Source: Erinaceus europaeus
Taxonomy: Eukaryota > Chordata > Mammalia > Eulipotyphla > Erinaceidae
Length of the DNA: 64,000 bases
NCBI RefSeq assembly: GCF_950295315.1
Contig: NC_080164.1
Coordinates: forward strand, 56,683,296-56,747,295
Direction: 5' to 3'
Program-made: the position numbers and the translations under genes
The notes under the pieces: model-generated
The model's database searches: none
What the model saw: only the letters and a program-made list of their open reading frames with translations
Told to the model about the DNA's origin: nothing
In this document: positions 1 to 10,738 of the stretch, in pieces
Position numbering within the stretch: the stretch's first letter is position 1
Layout: the number at the start of each line of letters is the position of its first letter

Positions 1-965
1 TTAACTCCCAATTTTCATGCTTTCCTTTAAAGCAGAGGCATTTGGAACATGACAAATGGGCAAAAATGTTTTCCACCTGTATGCCCAAGCCTATCTGTAG
101 AGACACATAATATCCCTTTGCTTAGAGACTCTAACATATTTGAACATTTCCCCCTTTGATGTTGAACCACAGGTCTTAAGAGTGTTCCCCACAGTCCACT
201 TTGACTCTGTGAGTCAAATTGAAGTTCTTGAAATGGGACTGATGGTTTTGCTGGAGTGTGAATGTGCTCTCATTCTGTAAGAAAGAGTAACCCAATCAGA
301 GCATTGTGTTTCAGTTTCTTTTATGAAATAAGTCACTTTCTGGCTGTTGCTGTTTGCTTTTGAAAACTGGAAGTGTCAATTTAGGGTCTAAGGGGCTAGA
401 GAGGCAGCCCCCAACTGCTGACAGTTGCTTCATACTCAGTGTGAGTTTGAAGCTATTGTCAAGACTATAGTTAAGTCTATCCCAATGCAAGGAATTCTGA
501 ACTTTAAAAACACATCATGCCTATATATATCAGTTGGATAAGTGTAAATGCATGATTTTTAAATAAAGTATAACTGCTTGTTTATCAGGCCTTGTGCAAA
601 AATTTATTTTAAAGGAAAGAGTACATCAGTTGCATTTTCTTTTGATACCTGCTCTTGTCTTGAAGTTGAAGACATTGCTTTTGTCTGTCCATCGAGAATA
701 AAGGATGACTACCACTACCATCTTTTCCTTTTGGAAACTGACTTTTAAAAATCCATCATCCTGGAAACATTATAATAAAATAATTGCATTTACTGTTTAT
801 TTAAAAATACATGAATATGGTGTTGACATTGATATTATATATCAAAGACCTAGCAGTAAAAACAACTTCTAATTTTGTACTGTGGATACAGTCAGGAGGG
901 TCAAAAGCACAACCTTTACAATATATCTTCTCCAACCCAGTGGAGACACTAGAAAGTCATGGATT

Positions 966-969
<4 letters not shown>
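1..969. other. Low-copy DNA, no gene recognised
   Basis: I see no SINE, LINE or LTR signature and no open frame with recognisable protein similarity. An AATAAA-like motif near 562 lies in AT-rich DNA and is not supported as a transcript end. Confidence 0.5.

Positions 970-1018
<49 letters not shown>
970..1018. repeat. (TC)n microsatellite
   Basis: About 49 bases of nearly pure TC dinucleotides directly upstream of an antisense SINE. The open frames across it encode only alternating Ser-Leu or Arg-Glu and are artefacts. Confidence 0.95.
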
Positions 1019-1027
<9 letters not shown>

Positions 1028-1077
1028 GTGTGTGTGTTTCTTCATTTTTTGTTTTGTTGTTGATGATGTTGTTGTGA

Positions 1078-1312
1078 ACTTGATGCCTGGGCCTTGATGC
1101 CTGCATAAGGAATCCACTGCTCCCAGTGGCCTTATAAATTTTATTTGATAGTATAGAGAGAAATTGAGTGGGGAGAGGTAGATACATAGGAAAAGAAGCA
1201 GTGTAGAGACAGTGAAACCCCTGTATCCCTGTAGTTGGGGACTGGGAGTTTGAACCTGGGTCCTTGTACTTAGTAATTTGTGCACTCAGCCAGATGTTCC
1301 ACCATCACAACC
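1078..1312 (-). mobile_element. Hedgehog SINE-B, antisense
   Basis: Read on the minus strand it has a tRNA-like head, a B-box-like 'GGTTCAAACTC' segment at about 1247-1257, and the end segment with ATCCACTGCTCCCAGTGG at 1111-1128 that closes the long SINE form. It is diverged from the consensus of the other copies. Confidence 0.75.
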
Positions 1313-1662
1313 CATGTCATTAATTTCTAATCTGCCCATCATGAATCTGATGGGATTCTTATGTGCCAAGTGTGTATATTTCTCTCCAGTCAAGTCCTAT
1401 GTCTCACTTCAGAGACATGAATTAGTCATTCTGGTTTGTAGTGGATTTATCATCTCAGTTTCTTTCACATAGGGAATTTTTACATTGGGGAAACTGATCA
1501 TGAGGCAAATTACGTTAGCTGATTAAGATCTTAACTTATATTTCTATGTTTATATTTACAGAGTGACCACCAAGTGCTGAAACTGTGCTATACACTGAAG
1601 AAGAAACCCACAAATATAAAATAGTAGTCTTGCATTCAAAATGTGTTGTTTCATTTAAAATC
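1313..1662. other. Low-copy spacer
   Basis: AT-rich DNA in which I recognise no repeat or coding feature. Confidence 0.45.
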
Positions 1663-1757
1663 TTTTAAAATATTTATTGATTTGATTTGATATGGCAGAG
1701 ATATAAATTGAGAGGGAATGGAAGAGAGAGGGGGAGAGAGAGAGAGAGAGGGAGAGG

Positions 1758-1798
<41 letters not shown>

Positions 1799-1893
1799 AG
1801 CACTGCTTCACAACTCATGAAGCTTCCAGGTGGAGACCAGGGGCTTGAACCCAGGAAATGTGTATACTTAACAGTGTGTGCCACCATCCAGCC
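1663..1893 (-). mobile_element. Hedgehog SINE-A, antisense, with expanded GA tract
   Basis: Antisense copy with the CTGCAGCACTGCTTCACAAC core near 1795-1814 and the B-box complement GCTTGAACCC at 1842-1851. The pyrimidine-rich body has expanded into an imperfect (GA)n run at about 1733-1792. Confidence 0.8.
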
Positions 1894-2276
1894 TTTCATG
1901 TGAAAATCTTACATAAGAAAGTTAAACAGCAGTAGAAGATCCTATAAAAGAACCACACTACAGAATTTCTAAGGATAAGTATGAAGGAAGGAGAAACCTA
2001 ATTGTGAGGCTAAGAGGAAGACTTTTTTTCCCTGTCTACTGATAAATTCAGTTCTTAAAGTTCTGAAAGTCCTCTTTATATTCCTCCAGCTAACAAAAAC
2101 TAAGGTAGCAGACTAGAAAACACTGTTTTTGTTCTCCACCTCCTGATGAGATGGCTCAATCTCTGTGTCACCTACCACCAAGGCTGCACAAACAACTCTG
2201 TAATGACTGAGCCAGTACTGTAAATGAACCTAAGCCTGTAATGATAAATTGTAATAAATGCCAGCAACAGTACTAG
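1894..2276. other. Low-copy spacer
   Basis: I see no recognisable gene or repeat here. Confidence 0.4.
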
Positions 2277-2279
2277 GTG

Positions 2280-2424
2280 CCAACTACTAAGCTTTTACTC
2301 TATGCTGGACAGTGTGTGCTTAATGATTTCCATGTGCTCTTCAACTTAATCCTCATTATGACTTTTGGAGATGAGTACTTTTATCATTCCCTATTGCAGA
2401 TGAAGAAACTGAGATTTGAAGAGC
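2280..2424 (-). mobile_element. MIR relic, antisense
   Basis: The run 'TTAATCCTCATTATGAC ... AGATGAAGAAACTGAGATTTG' near 2346-2418 is the reverse complement of the mammal-wide MIR core and its conserved 'cctcatctgtaaaatg' region. It is diverged, as expected of an ancient element. Confidence 0.7.
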
Positions 2425-2655
2425 AAAGACCTGTGCAAGGATCTGGGTTTGAACCCCTGGCTCGGCTCTCCAATTGCAAAAAGGATGCTTCATAAGCTGT
2501 GAAGCAGGTCTGCAGGTGTCTGTCTTTCTCTCTCCCTATCTCCCTCTACTTTCTCAATTTCTGTCTGTAAATCCAATAAAATGGATGAAATGGACAAAAT
2601 GGAGAAGTGGATTGATAACACTGGGACCTAGGCCCAGCAATAATCCTGGAGGCAA
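2424..2655 (+). mobile_element. Hedgehog SINE-B, sense, 5' truncated
   Basis: Contains GGTTTGAACCCC at 2448-2459, the GAAGCAGGTCTGCAGGTGTC core at 2500-2519, CCAATAAAATGG, and the terminal 'CAGCAATAATCCTGGAGGCAAAG'-type end. The end runs directly into the GAA/GGA array. Confidence 0.85.
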
Positions 2656-2862
2656 AGAAGAAGAAGAAGGAGAAGGAGAAGGAGGAGACGGAGGAGAAGG
2701 AGGAGAAGGAGAAGGAGGAGGAGGAGGAGGAGGAGGAGGAGGAGAAGGAGGAGGAGGAGGAGGAGGAGGAGGAGAAGAAGAAGAAGAAGAAGAAGAAGAA
2801 GAAGAAGAAGAAGAAGAAGAAGAAGAAGAAGAAGAAGAAGAAGAAGAAGAAGAAGAAGAAAG
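2656..2862. repeat. Polypurine (GAA/GGA)n tract, 207 bp
   Basis: An unbroken all-purine plus strand mixes GGA and GAA triplets and ends in about 28 uninterrupted GAA units. It starts at the 3' tail of a SINE, so it probably arose from the tail. The long open frames through it (poly-Glu or poly-Ser/Pro) are artefacts. Confidence 0.97.
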
Positions 2863-3156
2863 GCACTGAGATCCAGAATGCATCAGTTAATTTGTTTCAG
2901 TGGCATGTGGCAGAGGCAGAATTCACATGAGATCTGCAAATCCCCAAGTCATCACCCAAATAACAGGATGCACCACCTGGGTTCAGGTTGTCAGAACCGG
3001 CTTCCATAACCCTGTGGCTCTTTAGCAATTGTGCTTGGGACTTCTCTGAGTAAGGGCATAGTGATGCTGGCACAGGTGCAGCTGCCATCCTGGGATAGGA
3101 GCACCACCTTAATTCTTTGGGGTTGTGGGTTTATCTTGCCTTTTATTCTTTTGCAT

Positions 3157-3159
<3 letters not shown>
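2863..3159. other. Low-copy spacer
   Basis: No recognised repeat. The small open frames have no recognisable similarity. Confidence 0.4.

Positions 3160-3223
<64 letters not shown>
3160..3223. repeat. (TA)n microsatellite
   Basis: About 64 bases of uninterrupted TA/AT alternation followed by a short GA-rich edge. Confidence 0.97.
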
Positions 3224-3225
<2 letters not shown>

Positions 3226-3412
3226 AGAGAGAAAGAGGAGATAAAGGAAGGGACCACAGCAGTGCTCTGTCATTTAGGATTCCGTTTTTTTTTTTTAAAT
3301 TATTATTAGAATTTTTTTTTATCTGTTTTGTCATTGTGTAGGCAATGAGCACAGGTCTTATGCATGTAAGGTCTACGTTCTACTGCTGATTCACTTCCTC
3401 CAGGGTGTAGGG
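3224..3412 (-). mobile_element. Probable old SINE, antisense
   Basis: The layout resembles the other antisense SINEs: a purine-rich start, 'CCACAGCAGTGCTCTG' at about 3253-3268, then 'ATGCATGTAAGGTCTACG..CTACTGCTGA', which looks like the complement of a tRNA-like head. It is diverged and the family is uncertain. Confidence 0.4.
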
Positions 3413-4020
3413 TTTGAGGAAGGAGCTGAATGAAGGTAACCTTAACAATTAAGGAACCTTAGGAAAAGGCATGCAGAACTTGATTAATAGGGGGATGGAG
3501 GTAACAATGGGTACAAAGATAAGCATTTCAGGCCAGAGTGTTTATCAACAGAGTTGTGGGCTGTTTGGGGGAAACACAAAGGCATGGGAGCTTGCTACAC
3601 AAAGTCACTAAGAGGCCACAGGGATTTGGGGCATAGTAGTCACCAAGGCTTCTACCAACTTTCTGGGAAAATAATTGCTAATCAGTGAGCTGCCAGCCAA
3701 TTGTTTAATTTCCCTTTAGGATAATTGGACTCTGATCATAAACACCCCAAACCAGTGCTCTCTGACAAGGATGCCTGTGAGTTCAATAGTGGGATGAGTT
3801 GTACCTTGCAATGACTGGAAGGTGTGGGTGAACAACCACAGCAGGAGACTACGCCTGTCTTGCTATCAAATTGAATGAAGCAGATGTTCCTTTCAGTTGC
3901 TGCCTCAGCTGTTTCTCAGGTGGTGGTGGGACTATCATGAACCTTGGAGAGGGTTGCTGTCACTTTCAGTTCCTGGAAAGACTATTGAGTCTTGTCTTAG
4001 ATTAGACTTGGTATTCTCTT
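3413..4020. other. Low-copy DNA
   Basis: About 600 bases with no recognised repeat, exon or RNA gene. Confidence 0.45.
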
Positions 4021-4035
4021 GAAAACCTTTTCTTT

Positions 4036-5373
4036 CTTTCTTTCCTTCTTTCTTTCTTTCTTTCTTTCTTTTTTTTTAAATAAGCAAGCCATTTATTTAT
4101 TTCTCATTTCTTTTTTATATTTATTTATTTTCCCTTTTGTTGCCCTTGTTGTTTTATTGTTGCAGTTATTATTGTTGTTGTTATTGTTGTTCTGGATAGG
4201 AGAGAAATGGAGAGAAGGAGGGGAAGACAGAGAGGGTGAGGGAAAGATAGACACCTGCAGACCTGCTTCACCGCCTGTGAAGCGACTCCCCTGCAGGTGG
4301 GGAGCCGGGGGCTCGAACTGGGATTGTTAAGCTGGTCCTTGCACTTTGCGCCACGTGTGCTTAACCCGCTGCACTACAGCCTGACTCCCCCTATATTTCT
4401 TTTTTCAACTTTTTTTTTTTGTTTATAAAAAGGAGACACTGACAAACCATAGGATAAGAGAGGTACAACTCCACACAATTAGACCACCAGAACTCTGTAT
4501 CCCATCCCCTCCCCCGATAGCTTCCCTATTCTTTATCCCTCTGGGAGTATGGGCCCAAGGTCATTATGGGGTGCAGAAGGTGGAAAGTCTGGCTTCTGTA
4601 ATTGCTTCCCCAGTGAACATGAACACTGACAGGTTGATCCATACTCTCAGCAAGTCTGTCTCTTTCCTTAGTGGGGCAGGGTTCTGGGGAATTGGGCTCC
4701 AGGACACATTGGTGGGATTGTCTGTCCAGGGAAGTCAGGTTGGCATCATGCTAGCATCTGGAACCTGGTGCTGAAAAGAGAGTTAACATACAAAGCCAAA
4801 CAAATTGTTGACTAATCATGAACCTAAAGGCTGGAATAGTGCAGATGAAGAGTTGGGATGGGGGTGTCTCCATTTTGTAGATAGCTAGTAGGCCTATTTT
4901 AGTTATATTCCAAAAGGCCCCTGACTATACTAGGTTTTTTTGTTTGTTTTTTCCCTGAGCCTGGAACCTGATATGTAGGTGGATCCAAGTTATTGTCTGG
5001 GGAAATGATGTCATGGCTGGAAAAAGGACCAGAAAGTTGGATCAGGGAAGAGAGTAGCTCCCAAATATGGGAAAGTTGTATAAATAACCCCATCGATTTG
5101 ATCTGATCAGGGGCCCATATTCAGCTTAGGAGTCTATGTGACCTCTGCATCCCTGTAGATCTGAGCTCATGTTCTGTAGTCATAATCAATCCCTCTCCCC
5201 AGTGTTACCAGTTATCTCTATCAGGAACAACACAATAGACCCCTTTGTGGGCCTGCATATAACTTTGCCCTCAATTTGGATCGACAAGGGATCAACAACA
5301 TATTCTGTGCTCCACCTGAGGAAGATGGGCCCTGAAATTGGTGCAGCTTGGAACGTTCCTACCCATGACCACA
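4036..5373 (-). mobile_element. Family P retroposon with nested SINE
   Basis: This is the longest copy of a poly(A)-ended family also found at 18.5, 22.7, 29.7, 40.1, 43.0, 44.0, 44.6, 58.5 and 60.6 kb. Read on the minus strand its 3' end is at the left, where the tail complement has become (TTTC)n (about 4036-4078). A perfect 15-bp direct repeat GAAAACCTTTTCTTT flanks it at 4021-4035 and 5374-5388, which fixes both ends and marks target-primed insertion. A SINE-B at about 4106-4392 lies inside the tail region. About 960 bases of body carry no credible open frame. It could be a 5'-truncated L1 3' region or an independent non-autonomous retroposon. Confidence 0.85.
4106..4392 (-). mobile_element. 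Hedgehog SINE-B, antisense, nested in family P
   Basis: A well-preserved copy. The left end is TTATTTATTTTCCC, followed by TTGTTGCCCTTGTTG and GGAGAGAAATGGAGAG, the ACCTGCAGACCTGCTTCACC core and the tRNA-like head complement GCGCCACGTGTGCTTAACCC. Low divergence suggests a recent insertion. Confidence 0.93.
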
Positions 5374-5415
5374 GAAAACCTTTTCTTTGAAGTTTTAAGA
5401 ATCACAATTGATTTA

Positions 5416-5416
<1 letters not shown>

Positions 5417-5468
<52 letters not shown>
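5417..5468. repeat. (CA)n microsatellite
   Basis: About 52 bases of uninterrupted CA repeats just right of the target duplication of the family P copy. Confidence 0.97.
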
Positions 5469-5471
<3 letters not shown>

Positions 5472-5654
5472 AACCAACAAGTATTTATGTATTTTCAAAT
5501 ATTCTTCTTTTTTAAATATTTATCAATTGGATACACTGAGTAATTGACAAGGAAGCATGCAATGTGCAGATAATTGTCATCTTTAATTTATCAACAATTA
5601 AAGACATGTGATGCAGGGCTTTAATACATGACTGGAACTAAGTGAATATCTTCA

Positions 5655-5815
5655 CGTTATAGGGGAAAATGGCAGTGTGACTTTAAGCAAGTCACTTAAC
5701 TTCTCTGAGCTTTGGTTTTCTCCTTTGAAGAATTAAGATAATAATACTTCTTTCCTGTTGGATATTGAGAATATTAAATAAGAGAATTTGTGCTTCAGTT
5801 ATGGCAAGCTCCTCT
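5655..5815 (+). mobile_element. MIR relic, sense
   Basis: Contains the MIR core 'GTGTGACTTTAAGCAAGTCACTTAACTTCTC' (about 5674-5704), followed by the 'GAGCTTTGGTTTTCTCCTTTG' segment and the 'GATAATAATACTTC' tail. Ancient and diverged. Confidence 0.85.
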
Positions 5816-8723
5816 GAAAACAAGACTTGTTCTTTTCAGCTTCCCAGTGAGATCTATTGAGTTCAGGAAACTGTGACCAAAGGCCACTTGTTGGCTTTCT
5901 CTCTGAGTTTGTTTTCCTGGAATAGAGACATGACTCATGTAAATTTATTACATAGTTATTGGGAAAATTGCCCAAGTTCTTTTAAGAAATGTTTAATATT
6001 TTTCATTAAACATGATGCTTGTAGATGTGGGTCCTTGGCTTTTGCCTCTTGACTCAGGGTCTGAATATCTCTTCCATGTCTTCTTATTACTTAACCTGCC
6101 TCTTGAGCTTGTTTGTCCACCTGCATAAGTGGGCAGGTGCCACAAAGGTCTGCAACTTCAGTGTTATTAGATGCCCCTACCATTCATGCTTCTTTAAGAT
6201 CCATCTCACTGGTGCTTCAGCTACCAGAAAACTCTGCAATTTATCCAGACCATGAGTGTGGATGTTTCCAGAAAAACAAGATGGTAGAGTCAGGCTAAGA
6301 CTTCTGTGGCTTTCTTTTAGATTCATTATAAGCTCTAGAGAGAATACAAAAGTCATGTAGAATTCCTATGCTTAAACCACTTGAGAGTGTGTATATGGTT
6401 TTTTTTTTCCTCTACAGTTTAAAAATACATACAAATGTAACTCTGTTCTTTGCTCATGATGAACAAAATGTCCAAAATAGTGCTTTAAATACATTTCGAA
6501 CAAACAGAAGCTGCATCTGGAAACATGGTTAGTGGGAAGTACAACTGTTTGGAGGGGTGTGATTTTCCCCCTTTCCTAAGCAAATGCTCTGAAAAGTTCA
6601 TTTTATATCAGAACAGCTTTTTCTTGAACCTGTTTTAAAGTTAATTATCAAAAGCGCGCATCTTCTATCTCTTGCCTATGGATCCCTGCTGGGTTTGTTG
6701 TTTAGCTTTCCTTGGGAAAGAGTTGCTCTATAGAAGAGCATCTACATGATGTCACAGTCCAGGGACTCTAACCATCCTAGCTAATCAGCTTAGAACATCA
6801 GTACCTCCTTAATGTGGGATTTGGGACCTTCTGGATGCAGGGCGAGGAGCTGAACTAGTCTGCAAGCACATCACTTTATTTCTTTTGCTTTAAGCAAGAA
6901 TAATTTGCCTTTTTTCTCTCATCTTTCTCCCTTGTTGTTTTGCCCCTGAAAACTGTGCAGCAAAAGCAACCTCCAGGGTGGACACTAAATCTTCTGATGC
7001 AGGCAGAGCAGTGATAACATCTGAACTGAGGGTGCTTTTCCAGGGCATGCTTGACAGATGTAGCAGGGCCTTTTAGGATTTAGTGCTGGAGCATATCTAT
7101 TACCCACGCTGCAGCACAGCTTGGCAGGAGCTGTGTGGTAATCTCCCATGAATTCTTTCTGACTTATCAGAGCGTCTGAGCAGGTTGCTGCAGGACGCAG
7201 AGGCTCTGTAGCCAGTTGGGAAAGGCAGACCTTCCGCTAGAAGCACTTTGAACTCTGTTCTATGGACATGTTTCCCAGGTGGGCTTCTCCTGCCCTGGAA
7301 TGTATCATTTCCTGGCCTCTTTTGCTTTGGGCGATATCATGTCAAATTTACTTTCACCCCACTGACTTTGAGTGTACAGTTTCAAGAGACCAAATTTAAT
7401 TTCTAATATGGCTAATAGGGCCAAAGTGATTGCCTTAATGGGGTGGCAGTGTGCCTAAGATTTGACAGGGGTGGGTGTGAATATGACATATACTAATATT
7501 TTCCTTTCTCCCTCTCTCCTTTGCTCTGTTCCCCCTCTTCTTCCTCTCTCCTTCCAGCAGCCCACTTCCTTCCCTTCCTTTCTCCCTTCCCTTCTTCCTC
7601 CCTTTGTCCCTCCTTTGTTCCCTCTGTCCTTTCCCTTTTTTGCCCGTTCCTATTTTCCTACCATCTCAGTTCTTTCCCTTTCTCTTTCTTCTTTTATCTG
7701 CTCTCTCTGTATCTGTATCTGTCCCTGTCTCTGACAGAGACCCAGCTTCCATACAAATATAGCTGAAGAGTCTCCTCACCCGGCTCCTGCCCCATGAGCC
7801 TCATTTGGTTATACCAGAATGAACTATTCGACAACTCTGTCTCCCTCTGCTCTAACAATTACCTTGGCATTTTATAAAAATACCAAGATTGATCACAAAA
7901 ACCAAATTGTTTAGATCACAGATTAAAGTTTAATTTTGGAGTTTTGCTGTAGGGTTAGAATTAACTTCAGAGTGTGTGTCGCATAGGAGGTGCTGTAATT
8001 TGTTTTAAGGATAAGGCCTTCAGGCAGCTGTGCATAAAATGAGCATGATTCCTTATTCCCACGGTTGATTTTTGAATGGGAGTGCAATTAGAATTTTTTC
8101 ACCCAGAAGCACATACAGTCAGAGCAAAGATAATACCTTGAATGCATATCAGCCTTGGAGACCTCTCCTGGAAATTTATTTATTGTTCACCAAGTCCTAA
8201 TGCAAAGAAATCCGTGCTATCTTTAACAACAATAAACTCACCCTTTAATTTGAAGTCTGATACATTCTTAGAGACTCTTGCAGTATCCTTGTTATTATCA
8301 AGTGAGACTTCAATGTTGAATTTTAATATCTGTCATAGATATGTACAACTGGTTATTTCCCCTCGCATAATAGAACCCATTAGAAACCAAGGCCCAATAA
8401 AGTAACAGCCTCTGTATCCTCAATGGCTCAGAGATTGTTCCCAGCGCCTCACTCCCAGGTGGCACTGAGTAACTACCTTGATCATAGAACAGTGCACAGG
8501 TGACATTTTTCTGATTAATGGTGCTGGTCACATTTTTCCCCACTGGTGGAATGTTGGAATCAGTGTCCACAGATTACTCACTGAATCTAGGAAGCAGAGC
8601 TAAAAAATCTTCTTTTGATAGTTTGAGTGCCATGAACTCCAAAAATGAGAATTTGCCTTCACTGACTGATCACTGGGTATGGGGTGGGGGGATGCTCCCA
8701 TTGGACTATGTTTAATGGTGGGA

Positions 8724-8726
<3 letters not shown>
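5816..8726. other. Repeat-poor island
   Basis: Nearly 2.9 kb without a recognisable hedgehog SINE or L1, unusual for this window. No exon is evident. A polypyrimidine stretch lies at 7500-7735. Low repeat density is compatible with constrained non-coding DNA, but constraint cannot be seen from one sequence. Confidence 0.5.
7500..7735. repeat. Polypyrimidine-rich stretch
   Basis: About 235 bases dominated by C and T on the plus strand, with many CTTCC, TTCCC and CTCTC runs but no single repeat unit. The open frames crossing it are low-complexity Ser/Leu/Phe/Pro and not genes. Confidence 0.75.

Positions 8727-8807
<81 letters not shown>
8727..8807. repeat. Compound (TA)n(GA)n microsatellite
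   Basis: About 44 bases of AT alternation switch directly to about 37 bases of GA alternation. Confidence 0.96.
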
Positions 8808-8811
<4 letters not shown>

Positions 8812-8885
8812 TCTAGTATAGGCATAGATATTGGACTCTGTATCATCCTAGGTAAATATTTATTTTAAAAGAGTAGAGTTTCAGG

Positions 8886-9080
8886 AACCAGGTGGTGGTA
8901 TACCAGGTTGTTGCATATGTTACAATTACAATGTGCAAGGACCTAAGTTCAAGACCCCAGTTCCCTTCTGCAGGGAGGTTTCACAAGTGGTGAAGCAGTG
9001 CTGCAGATATCTCTCTTTTCCTCTCCCTTTCTGTCTTCCCTTTCCCTATTGATTTCTTTATATGTCTCTAGCCAATAAAT
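8886..9080 (+). mobile_element. Hedgehog SINE-A, sense
   Basis: tRNA-like head 'CAGGTGGTGGTATACCAGG' (about 8890-8908), B-box-like AGTTCAAGACC at 8946-8956, the CACAAGTGGTGAAGCAGTGC core at 8982-9001, and the end 'CAATAAATAA' running into CA repeats. Confidence 0.9.
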
Positions 9081-9160
9081 AACACACACACACAGATACA
9101 CACACACATGCACACACACACATGCACACACACACACACACATACGCACATATATATATA
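9081..9160. repeat. CA-rich microsatellite with short TA end
   Basis: Interrupted (CA)n with ATG and ATA interruptions, then about 12 bases of AT. It sits exactly between the A-rich end of a sense SINE and the T-rich end of an antisense SINE, suggesting growth from SINE tails. Confidence 0.95.
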
Positions 9161-9162
9161 TA

Positions 9163-9493
9163 TTTGCCTCCAGAGTTATTGCTTGGGCTTGGTGCCAACA
9201 CTACAAATCCACTGCTCCTGGAGGCTATTTTCCCTATTTTATTGCCCTTGTTGTGGTTGTTATATAGTTATTATTGTTATAGCTGTTGTTGTTGTTAGGA
9301 CAGAGAGAAATCAAGAGAGGAGGGGAAGATAGAGAGGGGGAGAGAAAGAGAGACACCTGCAGACCTGCTTCACCACCTGTGAGGTGACCCCCCTGTAGGT
9401 GGGGAGCTGGGGGCTCAAACCAGGATCCTTATGCCAGTCCTTGTGCTCCACGCCATGTGCGCTTAACCCACTGCACTACCTACGCCCAGCCCT
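9163..9493 (-). mobile_element. Hedgehog SINE-B, antisense
   Basis: Full long form: GCCTCCAGAGTTATTGC start, TCCACTGCTCCTGGAGGC, GACAGAGAGAAATC, the ACACCTGCAGACCTGCTTCA core and the head complement CCATGTGCGCTTAACCCAC. Confidence 0.93.
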
Positions 9494-9552
9494 CTATAGA
9501 AATTTTTTTTTTTAGGTAGAGTCTCAAGAGTATATATATTCAGACCAGCTAA

Positions 9553-9755
9553 CATGGTCACTTAGATAGTATATGGCTTTGCCATGTGTATGACTCACAT
9601 TTCAGCCTGGCCCCCACTGCATTGAAAGAAGCTTTGGTGCTATGATATCTCTCTCTCTCTGTCTTTCCTTCCCTCTCTTTCCCTGCTGCTCTCCCTCACT
9701 GCCTGCCCCCCCCCCGCCTCACTCTTTTTATTTAAAAATAAAAAGGAAAAATGAA
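9553..9755 (+). mobile_element. Hedgehog SINE-D, sense
   Basis: A 'TCACTTAGATAGTATATGGC' head resembles the copy at 63.7 kb. It is followed by an internal GAAAGAAGCTTTGGTGCTATG, a pyrimidine-rich body with a C run, and an AAAAATAAAAAGG tail. Confidence 0.65.
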
Positions 9756-10321
9756 GAAAGACTCTATGTTCTATGAGGAGGTCTTACTTCTGAAAATCAA
9801 GATCTGAAAGTATACTGATTGAAGGTTTTCAAAATTGAAGATCATACTGTGTATGTGTTTTAAAGAAACTCATATCCTAAGCTATATGGTTTAAGTTCTA
9901 CTCCAAGTATTTATTATCTCCAAATATAATTTACTGGATTTTTTCTTATGACAACCCAAAAAGAATTTATTATGTTGAATCTAGTTTTCTATCAAGCAAT
10001 GTATTAATGTGATTTGTGTTATGATATGGTATTTACATTGATAGTGACAGACAAAAGGCACTTCATCACTAGAACTAGAAAGCCCTCTATGCCAGATCTC
10101 CTTTATTGGACACAAATACAGTTCAGTGTAAAGTAACTTTTGACCCTCTTCCATGTGATGGAGATATTTGAATAATTCAGTCAAATAGGAAGTCTATGTA
10201 TTGAAAGACTCAGACTGGTAGTTGACTGACCCAGACCAAATGTTGCCGTTGACAGTGCAGTGGAACCAGTAGTGCATCATTTGAACCAGAAAGCATGTGG
10301 CCTAGATAACTGTTAATAGAT
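9756..10321. other. Low-copy DNA
   Basis: AT-rich sequence without recognisable repeats or coding potential. Confidence 0.4.
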
Positions 10322-10350
10322 GGACATCCTTTTTTAAAAAAGTTTTTTCT

Positions 10351-10539
10351 TGAATCGACCTTCTTGTGGTGCATCCCATGAGTACCCATTCATTGGGGAA
10401 ACTGACAATCCTTCCTAGCCGACTGAATCCACATGGATCCCAGTCACTTTCAAAGCCAGCAACAAGCAGCTCCTGACAGCTTTCAACCTGACCTGTTGAC
10501 TGGCTATGGAAGAAGGGCAAACGCTAGAAGAAGAAGAAT
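10351..10539 (+). mobile_element. Non-autonomous Vingi derivative, copy 1
   Basis: About 190 bases starting near GAATCGACCTTCTTGTGG and ending in GGGCAAACGCTAGAAGAAG. The last ~50 bases match the 3' end of the Vingi LINE at 33.15-33.20 kb; the front ~140 bases do not occur in that truncated LINE. It matches the copies at 45.04 and 59.35 kb closely. The junction is the 'CTCCTGACAGCTTTCAACCTG' form shared with copy 2. It has inserted in the T-rich (3' tail) end of the adjacent antisense SINE-A. The family relation rests on shared ends; internal deletion as the origin is established for hedgehog Vingi elements. Confidence 0.85.
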
Positions 10540-10738
10540 TTATTGAATAGAGAGACAGCCAGAAATTGAGAGAGAAGGGGGAGACAGAGAGGGAGAGAAA
10601 CAAGAGAGAGATACCTGCAGCACTACTTCACCACTCACAAAGCTTTCCCTCTGCAGGTTGGGGACTGGGGGCTGGAACCTGGGTCCTCGTGCATTGTAGT
10701 ATGTGCACTCAGCCAGGTGCTCCACCACATGAGGCCTA
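10540..10738 (-). mobile_element. Hedgehog SINE-A, antisense, host of the Vingi insertion
   Basis: TTATTGAATAGAGAGACAGCC left end, ACCTGCAGCACTACTTCACC core and head complement CACTCAGCCAGGTGCTCCACC. The pair SINE plus Vingi derivative is bounded by GGACATCCTTTTTT at 10322-10335 and GAACATCCTTTTTT at 10741-10754, the likely target duplication of the SINE, so the Vingi piece is younger. Confidence 0.88.

Noticed and set aside
869..1285. 138-residue antisense open frame
   Set aside because: It covers a TC microsatellite and an antisense SINE and has no domain-like segment outside them.
2474..2869. 131-residue open frame rich in glutamate and glycine
   Set aside because: It is the translation of the GAA/GGA tract and a SINE. 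Both strands are open only because the sequence is a purine repeat.
5338..5547. Open frames across the CA repeat
   Set aside because: They translate a dinucleotide repeat (His-Thr or Val-Cys) next to a family P element.
7462..7766. Open frames rich in Ser, Pro, Leu and Phe
   Set aside because: They lie in a polypyrimidine stretch and have no conserved motif.
8886..9493. tRNA genes suggested by A/B-box-like sequences
   Set aside because: The boxes belong to SINE heads. No complete cloverleaf with acceptor stem is seen here or in the other SINEs.
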